Part shown: positions 43,581 to 61,800 of the stretch, in pieces | Layout: every line of letters starts with the position of its first letter | How positions within the stretch are numbered: position 1 is the first letter of the stretch | Source of the DNA: Diphasiastrum complanatum | Lineage: Eukaryota > Streptophyta > Lycopodiopsida > Lycopodiales > Lycopodiaceae | Assembly (NCBI GenBank): GCA_029204225.1 | Contig: CM055098.1 | Span: 2,539,106 to 2,603,105 of the forward strand | Length of the DNA: 64,000 bases | Reading direction: 5' to 3' | The notes under the pieces: model-generated | Seen by the model: the letters and a program-made list of their open reading frames with translations, nothing else | Told to the model about the DNA's origin: nothing | Databases searched by the model: none | Made by a program: the position numbers and the translations under genes

Positions 43581-44640
43581 GAATTAAAACCAATTAGTCG
43601 ATTAGTTAGAAGGAGAATAATCCAACACAATTTTCAACCAATTGCTTTTGATCTCCTTTACATGTATATAAGGCAGTCAAACACCATGAACTAGCTCCCC
43701 ATGTCAAAAACCATGCACTAGCTCCAGATGTCTTAATGGGTATGCATGGGCCCTCACAAGGTTATTATTTACATTTTTGGCCTAGTTTGGAATGTTGAGG
43801 CATTACTAATAAACTTGCACACTAGAGTACCAAAAATCCATATCAAGAATTATTTTGAGTCCTCTAAACCGAACATGGACATAACAATAAGGCTCAACAA
43901 ACATAAAGAAAACAAAAAGTTTTTTAGCAAAGAAAATGGAAGAAACAAAGCAACAGTTAACGTGAAGAGATTAAAACAAAAAGACAAAAACAAATAGCTC
44001 AGTACACAAAACAAAAGAGATGAATAGATTCTAAGCAAAATTGAGCATAAAGAGAGCACAAAAAAATTAAAAACATGGCTACAACAAGGCACTAAACTCA
44101 AAAAAACAAAAACAACAACAACTAAATCAAGCTAGAAAAAAGCTCAAGTAGAAAAACCTACAGAAACATTAGAGGAGATTTCGATTCCAAAGAAGCTTTA
44201 TAAGAAATTTAGCCTTAGTAAGAGAATGTTAGAGAGAGAATGATAAAATGACTGATTTTTTGTTGTCATTTTTTAACTTTCCGGTGCTGCCCATCGTCCA
44301 ACTTGCATGGTTGGCTTGTTTTTTGAAGTATATTAACAATGCGCATGAACAATGCACTCTGCCAAGAAACAAAGCACACGTCACAAGCAGGAGAAAATTC
44401 CCTCCAAAATTTCATGTGTAAAGGAGTACACAACTCCTAAAGCCCATGCTCAATATTTGTAGATCAAAGTTTTACATAAATAGAACCTCTAGTTTTTTGG
44501 AATTCTCCGGTCATGTTGTCACACTAATTTAAATGCCTTCTCGAATACTTGGGAGCCTTTTTCAGAATGACTTTCAAGAGCTTTCTGAGGAAGTTTTACC
44601 AATGTGGGCTCCTTTTGCAACTTTGTATTGATGTTACATG
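43581..44640. other. gene-free region
   Basis: No gene. A-rich stretch at 43850-44120. Confidence 0.5.
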
Positions 44641-45670
44641 TCCAATTCTTGCAAGTGACGGTAGCTTCTTGTACAGTTCAAGTTTATTGTTATTCTACTT
44701 CCCCTTAGATCAATAGATGATATTGTTGTAGATAATGTAGTTGATGTTTGCAACTTCTTGGTTGAGTATGATCTTCTTTCCTTGTAGAGGTTCAAATCCT
44801 CTTCTTTTAAACTTTAAAACAATAAAAAAATTTGAAGTTGGATCAGAATTTTACTTTTATGCTTTTTTCAAGTTTGAACATGCAAATTAAAAAAGAACTC
44901 AATTATGAAATAAAATGAAAGGTCTATATTTTTATTGAATCATATGTAAGATATGAAAAAAGAGTAGATCAATTTTACTTTTTACCTCATCTCCATCAGA
45001 GTTCAGATAAGAAAGTTATGGTAAATCAAATATCTATACCATACTAGCACAAGATAAACATTTGATGATGTGGCATATCTCCATCACGTGAGGATCTGCA
45101 TCTTGATAAAGAGAACTTGTCTATTCTCGCATCATGGCGTTATATGCCACATCATCAAAATCTTTGATTTACCATAAGTTTCTTATTTGAACTCAGATGG
45201 AAATGAGGCATAAAGCAAAAATGATCTACTCTTTGCATAGAATCCAATGGAATGATCACATCTTGCATATGATTCTATAAAAATATCAAAAATGTCTAGT
45301 AAAGTTATTATTGTTTTACTCATCCTTTGCTTTTAATGGTTGATGTTGTTGTAGATGATGTTTTGCAGCTTCTTGCAGGTGGACTCATGTACATGGATCA
45401 ATGGCTATTGTTGTTGAAGGTTGGTCTACTTGTATAATGTATCTTTGCAAAACTTGTTATGTTTCACTTTGTAGCAAATGTTTGTATATCATATTGACCA
45501 CTTTTTTGTGTAGAAGTAAGGGCCTGGAAGGCAAGGCTAAACCTTGTAGAGGTTCAATTCCTCTTCTCTTAAACTATAGAAATCAAACCTCGAAGCTGGA
45601 TCTACATTTTGCTGTTATGCTTTTTTCATGTTTGAAAATGCATATTCAAAAAGAACTATAGAATGAAATA
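44641..45670. repeat. diverged ~0.8 kb direct duplication flanking a foldback
   Basis: The segment near 44700-44915 (TAGATGATATTGTTGTAGAT, CTTGTAGAGGTTCAAATCCTC, GTTTGAACATGCAAATT) recurs near 45330-45670 (TGATGTTGTTGTAGATGATG, CTTGTAGAGGTTCAATTCCTC, GTTTGAAAATGCATATT). The TAGAGGTTCAA-TCCTC stretch looks like a tRNA box B, so a SINE may be involved. Confidence 0.6.
44924..45295. mobile_element. foldback/MITE-like inverted repeat
   Basis: The left arm (about 44924-45080: TATATTTTTATTGAATCATA, AGAGTAGATCA, TCATCTCCATCAGAGTTCA, ATGGTAAATCAAA, GATGATGTGGCATAT) is matched in reverse complement by the right arm (about 45130-45295). About 130-150 bases per arm pair with few mismatches around a short central loop. 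There is no coding capacity. It resembles a MITE or foldback transposon. Confidence 0.75.
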
Positions 45671-46653
45671 AAAAGCAATTACATTTGGCATAACCATATG
45701 AAATCCAAGCTGCTCCAGAATTAAATAAAAGATTAAATATATATTTTTTTATATTTGAAATGATAGATCCTACCAAAGATAATATAAAACAAATTAGAAT
45801 TTAGTTTGAAAAGCGTTGAGAAATTTTACAATGAAAAATCACCAATCAAAGAGGGTTGAACTAAATAAAATTCAACAAGAAATAGGAATCACCATTCAAA
45901 AGGGAAGTAAAAAAAAAATCCAAAAATAAAAACTCAAAGTTCTTTCGAAATTACTACTAATTTATGAGAACTCAGTGCCTATACAGGGATCATTGCTTTG
46001 AAGTAAAATTGCACCTACACAACAAAGCTCAAAACTAAAGTGGGTGAATTGTAAAGAAAATAAAAACTAACTTTTCTTTATGAGTGTTGACCCTCTTTAA
46101 ACATGTAAGTTTGTTTAACTATGGTTTGTTCAAAATAGATTACTATTAACCATAAGTTTTAAGAGAACTCCAAACTTTATTGGCCATGTGTTCATTGAAT
46201 AGTTGAATAGTAAACAAAAGTATCTTGACAAAAGGGCCTTTTGGTACTTGGACTATCTCTAATGCAAAACTTGCCAACATAGCTAGAAAAGACAACAACA
46301 ACAACAACAAAAAACAAACCAAACAGAATTCAATCACAAAAAAGCCACTAGGTGACAAAGTCAAACATAATGTAAAAGAAAAACAAAACCAAAACAAAGA
46401 AATAGAATTAAATAAAATTAGCCCAATAGACATACTATACAGACCATAAAAGAAAGCGATAGAATACCTTTTTAACAGCCATGAAGGGATCAGAATAAAC
46501 ATGTTACGGCCATAGGGACAGACTGATGGTAGAACACACAAAGTATGTGGAAAACCATACTACTTTGATCCAACTTTAGAATGATCTCCATTCTAAGTAT
46601 AGATCTCCTTTCTAAGGTTCTAAAGTAGCTTCCATAATTGATATAGAGAATAG
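45671..46653. other. gene-free region
   Basis: AT-rich; the reverse frame 46146-46541 is hydrophobic low complexity without family match. Confidence 0.5.
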
Positions 46654-47276
46654 TGTGAAAATTGTCAACATTTCCTAGCTAGTTTGAGGCCTAAATTGGC
46701 AATTTTTGTACATAGTTTTGGATCTAACATTTTACACGTGTGAAAGATACTTTTATTTTAGTATATATTTCATGTTGAAGAAGTCTCAAACTTCAGGACC
46801 TTCGAAATGACACCAAAATCATGTTATGTGGACATATAGGCCAAAATTGGCTATTCTAGGCTACTGGTGCCCCCTAAGTTCTAGAGAGAGGAGAGAGAGT
46901 CATCTCTCTAACCTATATTAGGCTGAAATTCGTGGAGAACAGGTTGGAGAAACTTATTGTATTGTTGAGAGAGATCAATAGATCATTGTCACAATTTTTT
47001 CCTCCATTGAGAGCATTGCTTTGTGTATTGTCTTCAAGCTTTTGTGTATGATCTAAAGAGGTTTCCAAAAGTGGTAGGCTGCTATTGTAGGGATGGTATG
47101 CTGCCATCAGTACCTTTTATTAGTTTCTTTTGTCTCTTGAATGCTTTGTCAAGTTCATGTGTATCAAAAGTAGCATTAGGATGCTTTGCCATTTCTAGCT
47201 TTTATAGCTTGTTGTGCAAATATCTTAGCCAAGTATTTTGGGAGTTTGGATCCATTCAAGATCCACTTTTTTCACA
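46654..47276 (+). mobile_element. 5' LTR of a Copia-like element
   Basis: Starts TGTGAAAATTGTC and ends TTTTTTCACA, followed directly by a canonical tRNA-Met primer-binding site. Length 623 bp. It contains GTAGGCTGCTATTGTAGGGATGG, related to the LTR at 9722. A matching 3' LTR was not found in the window. Confidence 0.8.
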
Positions 47277-47288
47277 TGGTATCAGAGC
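47277..47288 (+). other. primer-binding site, initiator tRNA-Met
   Basis: TGGTATCAGAGC exactly follows the LTR end. It is complementary to the 3' end of plant initiator tRNA-Met and primes minus-strand DNA synthesis of the retrotransposon. Confidence 0.88.
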
Positions 47289-49592
47289 TAGTTGGCGGCT
47301 ATTTTTAGTAAGATTTTCATTTATGGTGATATTTGGATGTTTGATCAAGTTCTAGCATGATTATGCATTGCACTGTTGATCAAATTTTACTAACCTTTGT
47401 TTTGTGAGTTGAACTTGTGGATCAAAAGCATATTTCAGGTCTATTGAAGATCAGAGGCTGAGAAGAAGCTATTTTGGATTAGATCATAACACCTAAGCAT
47501 TTGTTGATTGTGAGGCTTGTGCATATTCAATACTAACGATGTTCTGTTCAATGTATTGTTGACAATCTCCACTTCTGTGGATGAACACTCTCCTTTGTGG
47601 ATGAATACTCTCCTTAAGTGGATGAACCTTCTCCTTAAGTGGATGACAAATACTCTCTGAGTGATTTTGTATTTCTCCAAAAGGCTAAGCAAAGCTCCCA
47701 TTTGGATGAAAGATCCCCTTTTGGGTGAACAGATTGTCAACAATCTTTTGCATAAATTTTGGTGTACTTTGTTGAGGATGTAAGTAACTCTCCTTATGTA
47801 ATTTGATTGGAGCATTTGCTGGAAGGTTTTAACCATTATGGAAATGTATTTTCAGGTTCTTAACAGGTTGAGGAACATTCTCATGAGAAGTGATCTTAGA
47901 TCTACATCTAAACACCAAGATTTGACAAGCTAGTGAAGCTAGTCTTATGATTCACTAAGTGTGCTCCTCCATTCACCTCTAAAGCTTGTATTTATCATTT
48001 GCTGGAAGTTATAAACTTTTAGAAGTGTGGTTTACATGTGGTTTTATAGGTTGAATCAATATCTTAGTGTGTTGATCATATGTTGATCAAGTTTGTTCAA
48101 TTCTAGGTATTCTTGGTAGCCTAGTCTTGTGTATTTTCTAAGAATGCAAGTAACTCTTCACACCATAACTTGATTTGGTCACTTGCTGGAAAGTTTGAGA
48201 GCCTAAGCAAGAGCGTTTTCAAGTTGGTTTGAGTCTGTAATCCATTCTTAGTGTGTGCAAAGTGTTGCATGTGTTTCAATCTTCCTTTCTATGCTTGGAG
48301 GTTCAGATCTGAAGATGTTTATAAATGCAAAGTCCTTGATGTTTTATTGGAAGATCAAGATGTTGATCTTGAATTGCTTCATCAACACCAAGAGGCAAGT
48401 AGCAATTGGAAGCTAGTCAAAAGCATCAAAGGGGAGCCACATGGGCAAAGCATTTTGGATCTGTTTTTATAGGTTCTTGAAGGTTCAAGTAAGGTTCTTG
48501 GAGCAGCAAGGAAGTGTCCTTTTACTCTACCTTATTTGTTTAATCTCATGTATGAACATGTCGGCGAAGGTTCTAGCAAAGGATCAAGATTATTATTATT
48601 ATTTTTGCAAAAAAGAGTCTTTTTTTTTTTTGACAAAAATAGATCAATATGATAACTGATCTTGACTTAACATTCACCCAACTCACTAATTATCAAAAAT
48701 AGTATGTTGGACTGACTTTGACTCTAGTGAAGATTCTTCTCAGAGAAGTGATATTTTTGCAAGAAGGTGTTAAACTTTTCAGAAAAGGTTATCAGCAACA
48801 AAATGAACAATCACTTTGACCTTCTATTTTTTATTTTATTCTTCGCCGACCTAACAATAGATAGATCTGAATCACACCTATGTCCAGTAGAATGGGCTAA
48901 GATTCTTTCCCCATTTTTTTTTTATGGTTTTTGGTGGTTTTGTGATGGTTTTTGTTCCGTTTCTGCAAATCTGCTGGGAATTAACCTTTTTGATTCTTTG
49001 TATGAAGGCGGTGTTGTCTTCTTTACCAGGAAACAAAAAGTTATCAAGATTAATGACGATTTTGCCTCCTTTTTCACCAAAAATGACAAAAATGAACGAT
49101 TTTCTTTGTTTTTTTTTTACTAATTTCTCAAATCCAAATGAATCTTAGGAATGGTCATCTGTATGGCTTCCCTTGCTTAACAATCAAATTAGATTTCAAA
49201 CAAGAAAATCTACTCAAATCAAACAAGATCTCTCCCAATTTAACCCTAAAATGTAATTTTAACCCTATTAAGCCAAAACAAGATGTCTAAATGCAAGCTA
49301 ACATCCATCCAAATATGTTGAGAACTGAAAAATTGGTGTAGCTTTCCAAAATTTCAAAATTTCAACGGTGCCAAAATTGTAGTGGGCATTTCCTATCCTA
49401 CCCTCAACTCTAGATCCAAGCACACAAGCATCAAGAAGATGAAGCTAGTTGTCACGCAGAGGTTCGTTCCCATGAGAGTGATAACATATTCCATAATCCA
49501 ACAAGTGCATATGATTCATCTCTAACACTTAGATCCATTAACACCACATCCATTAACACTAAATCCACAACAATGATAGAAACTTACTCTTC
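47289..49592. other. leader and interior of LTR element, no pol seen
   Basis: After the primer-binding site no gag or pol is recognised. A short repeat (GTGGATGAA-ACTCTCCTT, four copies) lies at 47576-47645, and three diverged copies of a block with TTGCTGGAAG-TT lie at about 47815, 47995 and 48185. A frame at 48251-48472 (LEDQDVDLELLHQHQ) is unassigned. Confidence 0.45.
47576..47650. repeat. ~21 bp minisatellite, four copies
   Basis: GTGGATGAACACTCTCCTTT, GTGGATGAATACTCTCCTTA, GTGGATGAACCTTCTCCTTA, GTGGATGAC: close tandem units. Confidence 0.85.
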
Positions 49593-49774
<182 letters not shown>

Positions 49775-50424
49775 CTCTCAGAAAAAACATAAGAATGATC
49801 AATCCCAATAAGCATCAAATCCAACAAATAGCAAATCCAAAGAAAACATGAGAGTTAGAGGAGGAAAGATGGAGAGCAAGGACATTCCATATCCATTTCA
49901 TAAGAGGGCCAACCTGCTTGTATTGAAATGAAGAGAGCATATACAAATGATTCGAAATTACCACTATATATAGTGGATTGGCCTCAAATCTTATTGGCCA
50001 GTTTCTACCTCCCTAATTATTTAAATTTGAAAAAGTGAGGGAACCCATTCAAAAATTGGAGGGAACCAATTTGAATCTGAATTTTGGTGGGAACCCTTAT
50101 TTTATCACTAACTTGACTATTAGGCCATGCGACATTAAAAGTCCCGCAAAAAGGTCTAAAGTCCTTTTATTAACTTGTAACTAATCAAATAACTATGTGA
50201 TTATTAGGTTGAACTTACACATGCAGGGCCCAAATCCCTCTCACTTATTAACTAGGGTTAAGGTTGCCTCGATATCCGCAAACCCACCTTAACAATCTAC
50301 AACTCTAAGAGTTGATCTTAGCTAGATGAATGCATACTTTTAGATGAATTCCAGCTACAAACAATAAACCTTACATGAATGATAAGAATAATGGTAGGAT
50401 ATTGCTCTTCAAGGAAAGCTTATT
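49775..50424. other. gene-free region
   Basis: No coding sequence or structured element recognised. Confidence 0.5.
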
Positions 50425-50590
50425 GGATTTACATTATCTCTACTAAGAGAGTTGTGATTAGTAGAGATGTAATCTTTTATGAAAGGAATAACTATAAGTT
50501 TGAAGAAGCATGTGTGAATCATTAACCAATTCAAATAATTGATGGCTTGGAGTCAAATCAAGAAACATTGGTCCTTACATTGGAATGATC
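50425..50590 (+). pseudogene. Copia integrase C-terminal fragment
   Basis: YWIYIISTKRVVISRDVIFYERNNY matches the conserved end of Copia integrase (K-VV-SRDV-F). It stops at TAA (50523) soon after. It lies upstream of the protease-integrase remnant at 51345, so the order is scrambled or two elements are present. Confidence 0.6.
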
Positions 50591-51344
50591 ATGCACAAAG
50601 CATGTGGGCTCAAATATTTTCAAAGCAAACATACTAAATGATGCTTCATCCTTTATGACAACTATTACAAAAATAGTTATCCAATGAAAGCTTTATCAAC
50701 AACAAATGTAGGCTGGAAAGCATTCAACTTCATGTTCTTGTCATATCCACATAATGTACTAAACATCATGAATGTTGAAGATAAGAAATAATTCACCTCA
50801 AGTATTCTAACACTATTTATGAGAGATTCAAAGATAGTAGCATCTCCCTTGATTTTCACCCTTGCAAGTGCACACTTGAATGAATAGATTGCACGAACTT
50901 TGATGGCTCAGCCTTTGTCCTTGAGAGCCTACTTGGAGCTCTTGGGTTTTGAGATTGATCCTCAAGATCTTCCTCTCTTTGATGCTCCTCCTCAATCCTA
51001 GCAAGATCAAACTTTGACAAGGTCTCCACTTGAGTGATCTCCTCCTTTGCCATGTTCACACTCTCAAAAGCAACATTAGCATCCAACTTAAAAAAACAAA
51101 CCATGTTCAAAGTTCTTTATTATTCTAAAATGGTTATTTTTAACCAAACTGGATGTGTGAACTATCAAAAGTCTCAATATCAGTAGGGAGACCTTGGCTG
51201 GAGCACCTAATTGAGCTCGAATCTCTGAGGTGCTAGATCCATCCAAATCTGACAAGGATAAGCTTGAGCAAGTTGGGCATATTAATAGCAAACAAGGAAA
51301 TGGTATTGAAGACTTGAGCATCTTCATTTTAGGATTTTCATCAA
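50591..51344 (-). other. reverse-strand open frames of unknown nature
   Basis: Frames at 50677-50859, 50856-51110 and 51088-51327 are open. The middle one is rich in charged residues (ARIEEEHQREEDLEDQSQNP). I do not recognise a family. The position between Copia pieces suggests retrotransposon linker sequence, but this is inference. Confidence 0.3.
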
Positions 51345-52465
51345 ATTAGGAAGATCAAACGCCACTAGACACATGACATGCAATTGAAACGAGTTCAACC
51401 GTATAAAGGATCTAGACAATGGAACCTTTGTTTCACAAGCAAATGGAGAATTGTGCAAGATCAAAAGCATTGGCATGGATTCCATCTAGCTACCTAACGA
51501 AAGTAGTAGGACACCGAGAAGGTACTCTACGTTGAAAAAAACATGCTTTCAGTACATGTTATCACTAATCAAAAATTGAAAGTAAAATTTTTCTAAGATT
51601 GATGGTACGTAAAGAATGTGAATCAAAAGTTCAAGATCATTACTGATGGGATTAGGGAGCCCAAGATGAAGCTATATGGGTTGAATGCTACAATCAAGGG
51701 ATAACATAGATTTATCTCATCCATTCCATCACAAATTGAGTTGTGGCACAAAAGATTTGGTCATTTGAATTTCGGAAGTCTCAATTGATTAATAAATTGA
51801 AAATGGTAGATGCATTGCCTGTTGTTGATGATCAATCAAAGATGATATGTGAATCACGTGTTTATGAGAAGTAGCATTGTGAGAAATTTAAGAGAGGAGG
51901 CATTGCGAGAGAGAAGAACATTTTGGATTTCGTCCACAAGGGCTTGTGTGGACCTATGAGAACAATGTCCATAAGCGGAGCTTATTATTTTATCACTTTA
52001 AATGAGTGATATATCATGTAGGACATGGATTTACTTTTTGAAAAAGAAATCCAATGCCTAGTGGGTAGGAAGATCAAGATCCTAAGATCTAATAGTGGAG
52101 GAGAATATAGATCCACCGAATTTGAAGAGTTTTGTAATCAATGTGGAGTCAAAAGATAATTCATATAGGCCCACACTCCACAACCCAATGGTGTAGCCGA
52201 GCATAAGGATCGCACGATTGTGAAGAGTACTAGATCCATGTTTGCAAAGATGAAGTTACTAGAGAAGTTTTGGTCTGAAGCTTGCAACACTATGGTTTAC
52301 CTTTAGAATAGGAGTCCTACTACCAAAGGTAACAGCCAAGAAGAAGCTGAAGTGAGCCACTTGAGAATCTTTGGATGCAAAGCCGTTGTTGACATTTCTA
52401 AGGAAGAAAGAGATAAACTTGATGTGAACGTGTCAATGCATTTTCAAGAGGCTAAGGTACAAAGA
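51345..52465 (+). pseudogene. Copia GAG-pre-integrase and integrase remnant
   Basis: Heavily decayed. It shows ELWHKRFGHLNFGSL (about 51740), FVHKGLCGPMRTMSISGAYYF (about 51930), KIKILRSNSGGEYRSTEFEEFC (about 52075), HTPQPNGVAEHKDRTIV (about 52170) and FWSEACNTMVYL (about 52270), the order of a Copia integrase. The catalytic Asp of the SDNGGE motif has become Asn. Several stops and shifts. The stretch at 51345-51720 is only loosely protease-like. Confidence 0.75.
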
Positions 52466-52520
52466 CAATTAAGTGAGTATCTAGAGAAAGGGTGGGTTAA
52501 ACCTAGTAAGTGTCCCGCAT
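52466..52520 (+). pseudogene. Gypsy-type reverse transcriptase start fragment
   Basis: QLSEYLEKGWVKPSKCPAYVQS resembles the start of Ty3/Gypsy reverse transcriptase (L-K-GWI-PS-SP). It is only about 20 residues and fused to the Copia integrase frame, so the call rests on little sequence. Confidence 0.4.
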
Positions 52521-53420
52521 ATGTCCAAAGTGCATATTAGTGGTGTTGAGTATTCTGTAGCAACTTCACGTTGACCCTTGTTCAGTTCATATTCTATGGT
52601 GTGAGCATGAGATCTTATGTCAGATAGTGACATTATCCAAGTCTCATGATATATATCCCTAGATAAACAAGCTCTTATCTCAGGCTTTAAGCCTAAAACA
52701 AAGTGCATTGTATTATATTCCTCCACCGAATAACCATATCTGTCCATTATCTGATGGAAGTCATTGAAATAGATCTCCACGGTAGACATTTGTTGGGTAG
52801 AATGCCATACTTGGCAGTCTGTACATGTAAATTCTTTGATGCACTTTTGTACAAAGGTTGGCCATTTATCAGTGGTAACATGAGGTTCTTCACACTGTAT
52901 CCAATATCGTCACCAAATACATGCAGATCCATCAAGGTATGTTCTTGCAAATTGAATCTTGTCACGGTCACTGCTTGTATCTGATTGAAAATACCTGTGA
53001 AAGTTGTCCAACCATACTCTCACATCCATATGAGCAATTATACCGTCAAACTTGTGAAAAACTATTTCCACCTTAGGCTGGCAAGATTGGTCCATATAAG
53101 GATATTAGTAAGGATGACGTTTTGATTGACATGAACTCAGCTGCTCATTTCATTGTCACTACGATAAACACCACCACTTGGGTTATGTTCTCTGATCTGG
53201 TAAACTTGTTGATCATCATAATCATCATAATGTGTTTCATTATGTTCCAAATAGTCTCCATATGACACTTGTTTGCATTGATTGGATTCGCCGCAATGAT
53301 TGAATTCATCATCGATGTGCTCATAACAGATCTTCAAAATCATAGTTAGATTGATCTTCATATTCAGAGTCACTGTCATCTATATACTCAAAATCGGAAT
53401 CCACATCCATCTTGACAATT
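52515..53420 (-). pseudogene. Gypsy-type gag remnant
   Basis: Reverse strand, high to low: an acidic N-terminal part (DSDFEYIDDSDSEYEDQSNY, about 53410, and a Tyr/Asp-rich stretch near 53220), then FDGIIAHMDVRVWLDNFHRYF with DKIQFARTYLDGSACIW (about 53050-52910), the Retrotrans_gag core. After a break come VEIYFNDFHQIMDRYGYS, FVLGLKPEIRACLSRDIY and HTIEYELNKGQ (52789-52560), the second half. At least two frame breaks. No protease or pol follows: the low-coordinate end meets the forward-strand fragments at about 52515. Confidence 0.75.
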
Positions 53421-58899
<5,479 letters not shown>

Positions 58900-61800
58900 A
58901 TGGCTTCAAACGGCACCAAGATGGCAAATGGTTTCAATGCTACTCAGAAGCGCATCCTTGTGACAGGAGGTGCAGGATATATTGGAAGCCACACAGTGCT
59001 GCAGCTGTTGGAAGAGGGGTATAAAGTTGTGATTGTAGATAATTTGAATAACTCGGTAGAGGAAGCAGTGAAGAGGGTTGTAGGGCTTGCTGGAAAAAAT
59101 GGAAACAACCTTCGGTTCTGCCTGGTTAGTGAGACCTAACCTACCAAAGGTTTATGAACGCCATAGCATGTTTTTGTTTTAAAATAACCAATCTGTAGCA
59201 TGTGCAGTATCTAACATCTTCGTGTTAGCTCTGATTTGGTGTAAATTACGTAGATCTGCTCGTTTCGTGTGCTTTACGCACAGTCTCATCAGACGAAATT
59301 GTAGGGATCTAGAGTTTGTAATTGTTTCTTATAAGTCAGGTTTTAGATCTTGGGTTGTTACTCGGTTATGCATTCACCAGATCTGCATTTGCAGTGTGGT
59401 GCTGATATTAACAATTTTTGACCTGTAAAGATCACACTAATTTTGGTGCTGACTTGAATTAGGGCTTTTGTTAGCCAAGTAGAATGTGCAATTGGAGATT
59501 GTGAAACAATTTGACTAGTTTAGTGTTGAGTTCAAATCATCTGAAGGGATTTCTGTGAAAGATCTTAGCTTTATCGTTTTGTACAACGGTTTCAAAGAGC
59601 AGAAAAGCGTCTCAAGGAAATCAGAGGTGCCGAAGAGTTTTGATTTTACGTGTGATACATTCTTACGAGCATTTGAATACGGGCTTGTAGGTGGACCTCT
59701 GCGATAAAGATGCCTTGGACAAAGTCTTTTCAAGTTCGAGGTAGTTTTAAGTTAGAATTTTTAACTCCTTGATAATGTTTTTAAGAGATCTTTTAAGCTA
59801 TTTTACCAGATTCAAGTTGCCTATTTTATGTGAGTGTTCAAAGCCTTTTTTTCACCTTGAGTTATTGATTGTCTCTATTCTTGTAGGTTCGATGCTGTTA
59901 TTCACTTTGCTGGGCTGAAAGCTGTTGGTGCCAGTGTGGCAAATCCACTTCTTTATTATTATAACAACCTTGTTGGCACGTTAAATCTCTTTGAAGTCAT
60001 GAAAACTTATTCATGTAAAAAGGTTCGCCTGAATTGACTAATGGTCATGCTTTATATGCTGTTAAGATTCTCATTCTTTCCTAAGCCACAGCAAAAGCTC
60101 TGTTCAGCTTCTAAGATCTCATTCAGAAATTATATTCAATGCCTTTGTGCTTTCCAAACTTTTGCTGGGTTTGAATATTAAAGACTCGCCTTTTACGTGT
60201 TCTCAGAGTTTTGTTGCAGCTCTGAAGAATTGTCTTCATTTTGCAGCTTGTGTTTTCATCCTCTGCCACTGTGTACGGTCAACCAAAGTCGGTTCCTTGT
60301 ACTGAAGATTTTCCCCGGGAAGCTGTCAATCCCTATGGCCAAACTAAAGTAAGTCAGATTGTCCAATCACCTGCCATGTAGGTTGCCATCATTCATGTTA
60401 CTTGCGGACCGCCCTTGTCAAATTCTTAGCAACTTTGGAATATTTGATCGCAGCTGTTTGTGGAACACATGTGCTATGATATGCAAAAAGCTGATCATGA
60501 GTGGGGAATCATATTGCTGAGATATTTCAATCCAGTAGCCGCTCATCCCAGCGGCCTTATTGGAGAAGATCCTAGAGGTGTACCAAACAATTTAATGCCC
60601 TTTGTGCAGCAAGTGGCGGTTGGACGAAGGAGTGAGCTGACAGTGTACGGAAATGACTACCCTACAAAAGACGGAACTGGAGTAAGTTCATGGTGTTTGC
60701 TTCAATTGCAGTTCTATCCTTCATGAGTCCCTGTAATATTGCACACTTGCAAGTTTCAAGTTAAAGGGGAAAGTGGATGCTGAATGGTGTTAAGCCTTTT
60801 AAGCATTTTAGCTCTTAAAAGATTCTGAAAGATTTCTTGGCTCTTTTTTCTTGTCTACCTATTCCCTTTCTCAGTTTTTCAGAGCAGGGTTGTTAGATAG
60901 ATTCTTTTTGTAAGAGGTGGTAAAATGTCATTGTAAAATATTATTAGGATGTCTTTGGTTTCATCTATCTAGCCGATGGACTGTGACATATTCATTTGTA
61001 TCCTTACAGACTACTAATTTTCTGTTAGTTGCCAGGTCCGCGACTATGTGCATGTAATGGATCTGGCGGATGGCCACTTGGCAGCTCTGCGAAAGCTTTT
61101 CAACAGTAGTGATACGGGTAACTTGTTGCAGTTGTGAACTGAACTAGAGGTCAAGTAAATGAGTCAATTGGGTTCAGTTACTGAGATCTGTGTGGTGGTG
61201 CAAGTCTGGATTTCGTGGAAGAGTCAAGAGAGCTTTCCTTCCTTTCTAGAAGATACCTTCCATAGAAATTTTGTAAACACCAGAAAATTGAAATATTTTT
61301 CCATTTTGGAATGGAGGTAACGACCAACTGTGTGTTAGTAACAGAACTCTCTGCCAGTAAGGCATATCGAGGAGGATCAGTATGAGCTTCTTTTTCTTGT
61401 AATTTGACCTTTTCACAAAAAAAATTATTCGTAAACAGGTTGTGCTGCCTACAATCTTGGGACAGGAAAGGGAGTATCTGTATTAGAGATGATCGAGGCT
61501 TTTGAAAGAGCATCAGGGAAGGTACATATTTCATAGAGAGCTTATAGAACTATTTTAGAAGGATTGATGGATCAAGGAGCTTTTCTTTAGTAAATAGGAC
61601 ATACCAACTTTGAAATGTCTGTTGATATCTACTTTCAGAAAATACCCTACCGATTGGCTGCACGTCGACCAGGAGATTGTGCTGAAGTATATGCTAGTAC
61701 ACAAAAGGCCGAGCGAGAGCTGAATTGGAAGTGAGTATCTGTATGAAGTTGTTTTCTAAAGTATGTAGCTTTTTATTTATGGGGCATTTTTGGTGATTGC

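Noticed and set aside
46146-46541. 131-codon hydrophobic reverse frame
   Set aside because: It is rich in Phe and Leu because the other strand is A-rich; there is no family signature.
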